From positions 21,522,942 through 21,586,941 of the forward strand of contig NC_135564.1 of NCBI RefSeq assembly GCF_964340395.1: a stretch of DNA of 64,000 nt. The letters run 5' to 3'. The notes under the pieces were generated by a model. It was given only the letters and a program-made list of their open reading frames with translations, was not told the DNA's origin and did no database searches. A program made the translations under genes and the position numbers. Positions 13,905-23,637 of the stretch are shown one piece after another (positions within the stretch are counted from its first letter, which is position 1; each line of letters begins with the position of its first letter). This DNA comes from Glandiceps talaboti (Eukaryota > Hemichordata > Enteropneusta > Spengelidae).

Positions 13905-14366
13905 TAAGGAAGCTGTGTATGCATAGTTCGACTTAAAGAAACTGCGTATGAATAGCTCAACGTAAAGAAGCTGTGTAGGCATAGCTCGACATACAGAAGC
14001 TGTGTATGCATAGTTCGATGTGAAGAAGCTGTGTATGCATAGTTCGATGTGAAGAAGCTGTGTATGCATAGTTCGATGTGAAGAAGCTGTGTATGCATAG
14101 TTCGATGTGAAGAAGCTGTGTATGCATAGTTCGATGTGAAGAAGCTGTGTGTGCATAGTTCGATGTGAAGAAGCTGTGTGTGCATAGTTCGATGTGAAGA
14201 AGCTGTGTGTGCATAGTTCGATGTGAAGAAGCTGTGTATGCATAGTTCGATGTGAACAAGCTGTGTATGCATAGTTCGATGTGAACAAGCTGTGTATGCA
14301 TAGTTCGATGTGAACAAGCTGTGTATGCATAGTTCGATGTGAAGAAGCTGTGTATGCATAGTTCGT
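13905..14366. repeat. 29-bp minisatellite, ~16 copies
   Basis: GAAGAAGCTGTGTATGCATA followed by GTTCGATGT; GTTCG at 14042 and 14071 gives the 29-bp period. The leftmost three copies (13905-13990) are diverged, the rest nearly identical, with GAACAAG variants clustered in the last third. As 29 is not a multiple of 3 and the minus strand lacks stops, all three minus frames read the same 29-residue peptide repeat. Not a gene. Confidence 0.95.
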
Positions 14367-15079
14367 CAACAACGGGTCTCCATATCATTTGTCCGACATA
14401 TCTTATATCTCACTTGTCTGTATTGCAAGAGTTAACGGCTACTTTCTATGCAAGAAATTAGTTTTCAATGCAAATCTATGGATAGGTTATTGATCACTGT
14501 TCCGATCATTGTCCGTGAGTAAAATCTGTCTTAATGTCTCTGTCTGATAGTTACTAACATCTGCAGTTTTTGCACATTAGCGGGAAAAAAATAACGCACC
14601 ATGGTTACATTTCTTTCTTTAATAATCACTATCTATAAGGCATGTATTTTTAGATACATTATAAAGCTTCGGAATAGTTTCCATCGTAACATTATGGCAC
14701 TGTGTTTTGCTTAAACTTCAAATTAACATATTTGTCCTACACGAACCCAACCTTAGCATGTAATTGCTTTACTTACTCGTTAACGAGTGTGTTAGCAACA
14801 TGAAGTCATAAAATTCGTCGTCAAAAATGAAAACAGGGCAATTTTTCATGGAAATAATAGCCTACGAGACTTGTACGCAAATTGGAGAGACATGTTGTTG
14901 CCAGACAAATAAGTCATCTTCTTATCAGAATTATTATATTGCATAACTTCAAAATAGGTTAACCTTTCAATTGTGTGCTATACTTTCTTTTCTGTCGATG
15001 TATATCATTTCACAAAATATGAATGACATCTTGCAGTATAAAAGTGACACAGTGTATATCTGAATGGATCTTGTTGATA
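14367..15079. other. Unique sequence without recognised gene
   Basis: AT-rich. No array, RNA or coding family recognised. Borders the 3' side of the LINE remnant. Confidence 0.5.
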
Positions 15080-15560
15080 CTTTGGTGTATCAATATCAAG
15101 ATTTCTTGTTTGTCTCACTTTGCACGAATTAAGTAATTGAACAATGTTATACATATTCGGAAACTTCCAGAAATATTCAGGAATTAAATCTTTTCTTAAA
15201 TTAGTATATCTCGAACAAACTAAAATTAAGTATATTCATCTTCCAAAAGTTCACAATATCTACAAACTCTATCATCTAAAGGTTTTCTAACAGGTCTATA
15301 CCATCTGCCTGATTCAATTTCTAGTCTATGCAACAAAACTCTTAAACTTATTAATGCCTGTCGAAAACAAGGGATGGTAACAATGTCTAGATATGGCGTG
15401 AAATCAAATTTGTCGAAATGTCGATAGAGCCTTGCCCTTGTTGAATCAGTAATTCTGGCAGTCCAGTTTTGCCTCTGCTTGATACAATCTTACGATGTTC
15501 TTCTACTTGAAAACAGAGTGTCAAATAACACTTGCTTAGACCAAGTCCATGTTTGTAATT
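15080..15560 (-). pseudogene. Non-LTR retrotransposon (LINE) C-terminal remnant
   Basis: Translated on the minus strand, this reads as the region after reverse transcriptase in many invertebrate non-LTR retrotransposons. From about 15549 downward there is a WTWS segment, then after one in-frame stop CIKQRQNWTARI, FDKFDFTPYLDIV and RQALISLRVLLHRLEIESGR, followed by the zinc-binding-like pair CRYC and EDEY (near 15230-15260). A frameshift follows, after which LVCSRYTNLRKDLIPEYFWK continues in another frame. The family normally has a conserved R.AL..LR.S.H.L.IE.GRY motif and a Cys-His cluster before EDE.HFL..C; all these steps are visible in order. Stop codon plus frameshift mean it is dead. Clade not assigned. 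The reverse transcriptase domain itself is not seen. Confidence 0.8.
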
Positions 15561-15680
15561 CAACAGATTGCACAAAACTATTAAAACAAATATGCGTAAA
15601 AAAAGTTTGTTATTGTACGTACACGAAGTGATTTGTAAACACACGTTCTATACATTTTCCTGTTGTTGTCGTCGGCGTCG

Positions 15681-15684
15681 TCAC

Positions 15685-15748
<64 letters not shown>

Positions 15749-15749
15749 A
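15681..15749. repeat. (TTG)n trinucleotide microsatellite
   Basis: Pure GTT run ending in GTTATTG. Opens poly-C, poly-N and poly-T frames that are artefacts. Confidence 0.97.
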
Positions 15750-16675
15750 TTGAAATTATTGAGATACAAACATGGACTTGGTGTATGTTGTTGCACATTA
15801 GGGTTTTTCAAGTTGAAAAACATAGTAAAGTGATTTTTTATTAATAAAAATAATTTATCCATATATGGTGAATTTAAAACAGGTTGATTTATATTCACCA
15901 ACTGGTAGTGATAACAGACTGTGTCTCTTTGACAGTTTCTTTGTTTGAGAAGAATAAGTTTGACCCTTTTTACCATCCGTAAGGTGAGGCGATGTTATGC
16001 GTTTATCTGTCCTCGGTGTGTGCGTGTCTGTCTACACGATATCGCAGGAACTGCTCCAGTTCTTATTTAAAATGTCGTAAGTATGGATTATGCTAATTAC
16101 AAGAACTGGTTAGATTTTGGGATAAAATACGTGCATAGTAATGAGTAATTTGAGCAATGAGGCTTCAAATTACACGTAACTTAGCACATAGATAATGATT
16201 AGTAATAACTGGTAGCTTGGCTTTCGGTAAACACACTGCGATATTATGATCCAGATTTAAACTGAATGCTTTCCGTAAGTGTATACTCTTGCAATTTCAT
16301 GATTTTTGCAAGAAATTTAGCTCTATATCTATGATTCATCAAGTCCCAATGAAAGTTAGTTGTCAAAAATGTTGTTGAAATGCCCGCATCGTCTCCTATT
16401 CTCAGCACAGGAACTAAGCTTGTCATCCTCGACTTCACTTGGCTTTCGTGATCCCCTACATACCCGGGATACCGGATATGGCATGTGCGTGTTGAACTTC
16501 CTTCTGTCCCACCACAAGTTTACACATTTACTTGTTGAGTGGCGTGCCCTCACTGTACACTAATTATATAGAGGTCAATGTATAGGTCACCATTATTGAT
16601 ACATTGTCGCGAAATTTTCTTCGTAGGCTAGGCGAGGCTTGGTCTATTTTCCATATTTTGACCACACACACATTT

Positions 16676-17131
16676 GGGTATAAATTATAGATTATTACAC
16701 TTGATAAATATGTGAGAGTGTATTTATACAGAGCTAGATAAATGATTATGTACAAGCCTTGCAACACACAGCGGTAGTTTGTTATTGAGAGAAATCGGAA
16801 AAGAACACGGGTAAAAAGGAGACGGTTCGAGGTCAATGTAATACTTCCTAAACTTCAAATCGAAAATCTAAAAAGACACGATTTCTCTTCATTCATCTGC
16901 GTTGGGTATAAATGATAGATTATTACACTTGATAAATATGTGAGAGTGTATTTATTTCCTGAGTTACAGAGCTAGATAAATGATTATGTACAAGCCTTGC
17001 AACAAACAGCGGTAGTTTGTTATCGAGAGAAATTGGAAAAGAACACGGTAAAAAGGAGACAGTTTGAGGTCAATATATTAGTTACTTCCTCTTCTAATCG
17101 AAAATCTAAAAAGACACGATTTCTCTTTAAT
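16676..17131. repeat. 228-bp tandem duplication inside the transposon copy
   Basis: GGGTATAAAT.ATAG starts at 16676 and again at 16904. Both units run through GATAAATATGTGAGAGTGTA, CAAGCCTTGCAACA.ACAGCG, AAAAGGAGAC.GTT.GAGGTC and AAAAGACACGATTTCTCTT. The corresponding part of copy 1 (about 6170-6370, reverse strand) is single, so the duplication is specific to this copy. Confidence 0.9.
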
Positions 17132-17424
17132 CATCTGCGCATTAGTCTGTGAAATTTGAAAATGATAAGTCCATATATGACGAAATTGAAACGATGATAA
17201 ATATTTCATCTGTTTGTGAACTCCACGCTCATTGTAAACCTATTTTAAGGCCAAGAAAAAAAATGTTTTCTGGTGCGTTTGAATCACTTAAATACCCTGC
17301 CTCAGTCTTATTTTTCTCGTGTTTGTCTAGCCAATGCAGAGTACAGATCCAAGGGAAACACAAAATAAGGTTGGCACGAAACCCCTGAAAACAGAGTCTT
17401 TCTCAGTGTAGAGCACGAGTACAA

Positions 17425-17655
17425 ATTCAGATTCAGGTAAGATTCAGATTCAGGTAGAGTCATATTGAGCGTCATATAGCCTCAGATCCGAATACACCCG
17501 ATGGCAGTGAAGCAGAATCCTTCCCTGTAGTCTCAACAGTATTATTTCAGGTTTGAGTCCTTTGGGTGTCTTCGGATCAGAGACCATCTGACGCTCAATA
17601 TAACGTTTATAAGATAATGCAACCTGAATCTGAATCGGAATCGGAATCTGATGCC
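17425..17655. mobile_element. Nested MITE with ~60-bp inverted arms
   Basis: The left arm (about 17432-17500) contains GATTCAGATTCAGGT, ATATTGAGCGTCA and TCAGATCCGAA. The right arm (about 17563-17640) contains the reverse complements TTCGGATCAGA, TGACGCTCAATAT and ACCTGAATCTGAATC. It interrupts homology between copies 1 and 2 of the host element, so it inserted after that element. Non-coding. Confidence 0.8.
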
Positions 17656-18257
17656 AACTTTATACTCGTTCAATTGATTAATTACTCAAATTGGTCATTA
17701 ATATTCATCGGATTATTACTAAAACCTAATCAGTTCTGGCCATTACCCTACGGAACATGTCTATGAAATTTCGTTTGAATTGATGCAGCGATTTTTTCGA
17801 AAATGGTGACACACACACACACACACACACGCACGCACAGACACACAGACTTCATCGGTATATTATAACCTTCCTTACGGAAGGTAAAAATGTTAATCAA
17901 TAGATTCAGCTCTGACATTACCTTTTTAAGCCTCGAGAGGGAGCTGCATCTTGCGCCAGTGTGAAGCTGTCAATATATTCATATTCGTATTCGGCTACAA
18001 AATTGTTGTTGTTGACTGTACTTGTTTTCATGTGTGTATTTGCTTGCTTGCATGTTTGTTTGCTTGTTTGCCTTTTGTAACAGTAACCACAACATTATGA
18101 ACTTACGGAGTGTCCAGATTTTACTTCCAAGGGGACCCCAGAGGATTTTCCTTTTTCCTTGTGTATTTTTTTCATGCCCCCCCCCCCACAAAAAATTGGA
18201 AAAAAATTGATGCCCCCCTCCCCTCCTGCAAGCTCTTGATTCTTTTCCATGCCCCCG

Positions 18258-18262
18258 TAGAC

Positions 18263-18300
<38 letters not shown>

Positions 18301-18378
18301 ACAAACACACTATGCATACACAATGTACATGTATGTATGTATGTATGTATGTATGTATGTATGTATGTATGTATGTAT
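18258..18378. repeat. (CA)n followed by (ATGT)n
   Basis: A CA run (about 18262-18311 with AAACAC interruptions) and an ATGT run (about 18329-18378), both within the left part of the TIR element. Confidence 0.95.
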
Positions 18379-19672
18379 ACAGAACACAAATAAAAAAGCT
18401 GTTCAACGGGCCCGACTACCCATCTGTTTGGCATTTCAATTTTTTTTTGGTGATGGGCAATACATTGTATATCCTCATGAGGTCTTCACATATCAGTAAA
18501 ATGGCTGCTGTATTACTATCACTTTGTTTTAATATTATTTAAGGGTATTTCTTTATATTTTCTAAATACATGTGACCTAGACCTATATGTATGCATTGCA
18601 ATTTACTATGATCATCTCCTGTTAGATGATGGTAGTAATCGTAACACGTACATATAGGAACTAGGTTACATGTAACAATATACATTTGAGTCAATTCCAA
18701 ATTATATAATATCTTATACAGTGGTTTACTTAGCTCTGATGATGCATACATGAGTGAATTAGATTAAACTAAGATGTTGCATATCCAAAGTGCACTAAAG
18801 GAATGAGCAAAATTTACGACAATGGGAAGAGGGCTGAGAAGTCATTGGGCCATCAAAATTCTGAAATTGTGGTTTTTGGAACCAAATTATTACATATCCG
18901 CAATATGTCTTTCAGCTTTTCCACAGTAAACTACACTTCATAGCCAAATAATATGTACTGCATAGTATAATTCTGGTATTTTAATACCATATTCAAGCAT
19001 TGTAAGACTTTAAATTATGTATATGGTTTGACATTTGATGCCTCTAAATGGCCTACTGAATGGTCTTATTTTCAAACAGGTTTTCACCTTTGGAGTTGTC
19101 TCCTCCCAATCAGTATTCACAGTGATAATGCCTTTGTCCCAAATCAAAATGGAAGGTGGTTGGCTAAGTACATCGATGTATAGGTTAGAGCTCATTATGA
19201 GACATCTCCTTATGCATGTGAAATCCACATCCTTTGTAAAGTAATCTCGTTCGGACTACTATTGTAGTTGGTTATCACTATTATTTTAATGCATCATTGT
19301 ACCATATAATTTTATATCTCCACTGTAGTGTAGGTGAAAGAAGGGGTGGCTAAAAGAATTCTGGACTTTCATTTGGCAGGTCTTAACATTTATTGAGAGG
19401 AGAGGAGGGGGGAAGCTACAAAATTTGTTTAGCCGTAAATTGTGTACATTTCCTAACTGTAGAGCTGATGGGAATTGATTGCCATGCAGACAAACTGAAT
19501 AAGTACTATGTATTAAAATTCAATTTGAAATGTTTTGCCATCATTATACATGGTTCGTTTTTACATCCTTATCCAATATTGTAAAGAAATTTTAAAAAAT
19601 CGACCTACCTACCCAATTTGATGGTCTAGGTTGCCCGTTTAATTGCATTTTTAATTCTTTCTGGCCGAATAC
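18379..19672. other. Interior of TIR element without recognised gene
   Basis: AT-rich. Frames of 60-76 codons occur on both strands around 19010-19244 with no recognised family. If a transposase was once present it is not detectable by eye. Confidence 0.45.
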
Positions 19673-20083
19673 ATGTATGTACATACATGTATGTATGTAT
19701 GTATGTATGTATGTATGTATGTATGTATGTCTGGATGTAAGCATGCATGTATGTATGTATGTATGTATGTATGTATGTATGTCTGGATGTATGCATGCAT
19801 GTATGTATGCATGCATGTATGTATGTATGTATGTATGTATGTATGTATGTATGTATGTATGTATGTATGTATGTATGTATGTATGTGTGTATGTATGTGT
19901 GTATGGTGTATGGTGTATGTATGTATGTATGTATGTATGTATGTATGTATGTATGTATGAATGGATGTATGTATGTATGTATGGATGTATGTATGTATGT
20001 ATGTATGTGTGTATGGTGTATGTATGTATGTATGTATGTATGTATGTATGTATGTATGTATGTATGTATGTATGTATGTATAC
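19673..20083. repeat. (ATGT)n tetranucleotide tract, ~410 bp
   Basis: Imperfect ATGT/ATGC/GTGT tract with GTCTGGATGTA interruptions at about 19728 and 19783 and a GTATGGTGTATG interruption. It yields Tyr/Ile/His/Thr and Met/Tyr/Val/Cys frames in all readings. These are artefacts. Confidence 0.97.
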
Positions 20084-20549
20084 GTACATACGAATACTTC
20101 GAAAATTTAATACTCATAAAAAAACTTCAAAGTTTCTATGTATAAATTTTAAAATAGCACCAATGGTTCTGCACAACTGTATGGAATGTACTGATATGAA
20201 GGCAGGGGAAATGAAAATATCTCTTTTGGCCTTTAAGTCATTTGCACATCCTCGCAGACAAGTTACTTTGAAAAGTGGCAGAATTGCAGATCGATTTATG
20301 CTGCATTAAATATCAATGTTTTTTTCCATGACCCCCCTAGAAAATTGTCAAATTTTTGTTTAGCCCCTCCCCCCCCCCCCCCAGTTTTTCCTGAGAAAAA
20401 TTTATGCCCCTGAAAATCCTCCGGGACCCCCTGGAAGTAAAATCTGGACACTCCCTTACTAGACCTACTCTATAATAACACACTATCAGCATATATTTGA
20501 AACTACACAATATTCGATATTTCTTTACACTTACATCCGATATTTAAAC

Positions 20550-20685
20550 AATAATGTACGCCCTCCCAGCCCATAATGGACGAAAGCAAACTTTGAACGA
20601 CATAATGGGCGAGGCGACAGCCGAGCCCATTATGGAGTGCAAAGTTTTCTTGAGTCCATTATGGACTGGGAGGGCATACATTATT
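20550..20685. repeat. 136-bp near-perfect palindrome (foldback element)
   Basis: The outer arms 20550-20581 and 20654-20685 are reverse complements (AATAATGTACGCCCTCCCAG against CTGGGAGGGCATACATTATT). Pairing continues inward through CAAACTTTG/CAAAGTTT and ATAATGGGC/GCCCATTAT, leaving a short loop near GAGGCGACAGCC. This could form a stem of roughly 60 bp. Non-coding. Confidence 0.88.
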
Positions 20686-21096
20686 GTTATTATTTTATAG
20701 TTTTGCCAATTTCAGTGAATTTGTAGACAGAGAAACGCAAAACAACGTATAATATACACAGCGCTGAACATCATCTGCCATATCGGCCCGGAAGCTGAAT
20801 ACTAATCATAGCGACACACGTACGTACACGTACACACACATACACTTCAATGTAATGCTGTGAAGACAAACTTGTTTCATGAATGCGTTGTATTTTTAAA
20901 CAGTGGAAATGACAATCATAAGTAACAACATACATTTCGAAAAAATACCTAGTCGTATGAAGAAACAAAACAAATAAGCTTGTATTGTTATGCTCGTTCC
21001 GGGGCCGCGATGCCCAATAATGGAGTACATTATCAGTAATAATGTACAGCGATGACGTCACAAAATTCACTGGAATTGGTAATGCTATAATATAAT
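20686..21096. mobile_element. MITE-like segment with ~33-bp inverted ends
   Basis: 20693-20725 contains TTATAGTTTTGCCAATTTCAGTGAATTTGT; the reverse complement of 21060-21096 contains a close variant ending CCAGTGAATTTTGT. It abuts the palindrome, and GTAATAATGTACAGCG near 21030 echoes that palindrome's arm, so the two may be one composite element. No coding content recognised. Confidence 0.55.
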
Positions 21097-21301
21097 TATA
21101 AATAATCTGTACATGTTCAATCTATTCTCTTTGGACGACTCACTTACAATACCACTCCTCCATACTCTGAATCAAATCAAGCAAGCGTCATTTGCTAATC
21201 TTGAGCAAACATTGAACCATCCCTTACAGGAGGCATTCAGTTTATATCTTGTTAATGTTACAGTATCGTATGGTCGGAATATAGTCGAGTATCCATAAAG
21301 A

Positions 21302-22190
21302 GTCAAATAATGGGGACATCTATACATATGCACATAATGGGGACATCTATACAGTCACATAATGAGGACATCTACACATGCACATAATGGGGACATCTAT
21401 ACAGTCACATAATGGGGACATCTATACAGTCACATAATGGGGACATCTATACAGTCACATAATGGAGACATCTATACATGTACAGTCACATAATGGGGAC
21501 ATCTATACAGTCACATAATGAGGACATCTATACATGCACATCATGATGGGGCCATCTATACAGTCACATCATGGGACATCTATACAGTCACATAATGGAG
21601 ACATCTATACAGTCACATAATGGGGACATCTATACATATGCACATAATGGGGACATCTATACAGTCACATAACGGGGACATCTATACAGTCACATCATGG
21701 GACATCTATACATGCACATAATGGGGACATCTATACATGCACATAATGGGAACATCTATACAGTCACATCATGGGACATCTATACATGCACATAATGGGG
21801 ACATCTATACATGCACATAATGGGGACATCTATACAGTCACATAATGGGGATATCTACACATGCACATAATGGGGACATCTATACAGTCACATAATGGGA
21901 ACATCTATACATATGCACATAATGGGGACATCTATACAGTCACATAATGGGGATATCTATACAGTCACATAATGGGGACATCTATACAGTCACATAATGG
22001 GGACATCTATACAGTCACATAATGAGGACATCTATACAGTCACATAATGGGGACATCTATACATGCACATAATGGGGATATCTATACAGTCACATAATGG
22101 GGACATCTATATAGTCACATAATGGGGACATCTATACAGTCACATAATGAGGACATCTATACAGTCACATCATGGGGACATCTTTACAAT
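21302..22190. repeat. 25-bp minisatellite, ~35 copies
   Basis: The unit is TCACATAATGGGGACATCTA plus TACAG. It alternates irregularly with variants having ATGCACATAATGG or ATATGCACATAATGG joints and with shortened TCATGGGACATC units. Variation is mainly at the joint between units. Confidence 0.93.
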
Positions 22191-23637
22191 ATACAATCAT
22201 GCAAATATAGCAGTGTACAAAATTAACAAAGACAACTTATTGCATATTTACAAGGCATACAATCTAAAAGTTACATCGGGGTTTGTAACTTGATGAGGTC
22301 AAATCGATTCCTTAAATAGAAAAATGTCTGTTTATGGGGGTTTTCGGGAAATTTCTTTAACAGGGTTCACTTTACATAATCCCAGGCAATTCTAGCTACG
22401 GGTATTATTTCAATCGTTAATTGTATAAGTTTAATTTTGATGATATGTAGATGTCACTTTACGAAGACAGAGCATGTATCTCTTTCGCTTGTTTTATGAC
22501 ATGCAATCAATAGCATACTGCATACTGCAGAAAAATCATCACTTTGACAAATGAACGTACCTGGGAAAGCAGACAGCAATTGGAATTTTGTAAGCAACGA
22601 GTCAAATTACATCTTACCTGCACGTGATGTCAGCGATAAATGTAGACGGTTGTAAAAAGCTGTTTCGATTACATGCACGAGAAACCAATTCAGTATTATA
22701 TAGAGAGATTTCTGCTGAGCTACTACAACCACGACTTGTTGAATGCGATCTTACGACAGACGCCTAATGATACGTATAAGGAGTGTCTATGCTTAAAGCG
22801 TTCTTCACCAAACTCAGGGGCAGACATTCTTAATGAGTACGACATCGAGGGTATAGAATAAGAAGAGACAAATGAACACTCTGTCCAATCACACGTGAAA
22901 TTGCTTTGAAGAGCCTATCTGTTTTCCAGGGCATCAGATAAATATATTGCGTACGATCGGATAGATTCAAATCCAATGGATTCCCCCACTCGGAATTCGC
23001 TGTGTTCCGTATGACTGTACTCAATGCGACCTTCTTTGTTAGAAATCTTTCAAGACCTTTCAGTTCATTTCAAATTGTTTTTATAGAGTCATTAATTTCT
23101 CTGTGCGTGATCGAGTGGTTATACGTCCACAGTATTTGGGCTGGTGACGCTGTATGTATAATTATCCGACCTCGTTCTCACGCCAAACCTTTTGTGCTAG
23201 TTAACAGCAGAATAGATAACACTGATGTATACAATTACTTTCCTTCTGCCTCACATATTTAGTATCTATATGAACAACTGTATCCACGTTTCACAGTGGC
23301 ATTTTAATATTGTAATTGCTACAGTCTAGTGAACTTGTTGGTGCATTTTATCAAATGATACTGCTTCGTCATATCGAACATATTAGACAAGCTCAACATT
23401 ATTATGTGTTTGCTTTCAAAATACCATATTTGATGTCTCAAAAATTAGATATCCACATTAGACCATGACTTGTGATTTTTCGCTCAGGGGCTCACTTCAA
23501 TTCAAGGTTTTTCTTAATATAATGGAACTGGTATAGCAGTTATGTTGAATTTAACTTGGACTTAAACAACACCTTCCTGTTAACGATTTTATTTTGCAGT
23601 CCGTCTAATTAATTACGATAATGGTGTAGCATGATTA
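22191..23637. other. Unique sequence without recognised gene
   Basis: Less repetitive than its surroundings. Plus-strand frames at 22673-22861 and 23002-23262 (62 and 86 codons) start with ATG or alternative starts but show no domain I recognise. A spliced gene here cannot be excluded or supported. Confidence 0.45.

Larger units (their letters stand above)
15966..17893 (-). mobile_element. Non-autonomous transposon-like element, copy 2 (full length)
   Basis: The ends are inverted relatives. The left end starts TTTTTACCATCCGTAAGG; the reverse complement of the right end reads TTTTTACCTTCCGTAAGG. Both continue into GTCTGTGTGTCTG-like, then AGAACTG.TTAG.TTTT and TAATGA..AATTTGAG..AT segments, giving diverged terminal inverted repeats of about 200 bp. 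The interior matches copy 1 at 5530-6985 in reverse order. No transposase is recognised. The copy carries a nested MITE and an internal 228-bp duplication, annotated separately. Confidence 0.75.
18102..20459. mobile_element. TIR transposon with 5-bp target duplication (C-tract family, member 1)
   Basis: Terminal inverted repeats of about 44 bp: 18107-18150 begins GGAGTGTCCAGATTTTACTT, and the reverse complement of 20412-20454 begins identically, with few differences afterwards. The element is flanked on both sides by CTTAC (18102-18106 and 20455-20459), an exact 5-bp target-site duplication. Subterminal C-tracts preceded by TTTCATG or TTCCATG lie on the plus strand at both ends. The interior holds CA and ATGT microsatellites and no recognised transposase, so this copy is presumably non-autonomous. 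Superfamily not assigned: 5-bp duplications occur in Transib and LTR elements, but these termini fit neither obviously. Confidence 0.85.

Noticed and set aside
19592-20309. Frames up to 210 codons of YIHT or MYVC repeats
   Set aside because: Readings of the ATGT tetranucleotide tract.
18102-20459. Transib-type transposon on the basis of a 5-bp duplication
   Set aside because: The termini do not begin with CACWRTG-like sequence and the target is CTTAC rather than a CGNCG-like site. Superfamily left open.
21302-22190. CRISPR-like array with ~25-bp repeats
   Set aside because: The variable joints are just short motif variants, not unique spacers.
22673-23262. Two short plus-strand frames as a host gene
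   Set aside because: No recognised domain, no clear splice sites joining them, ordinary composition.
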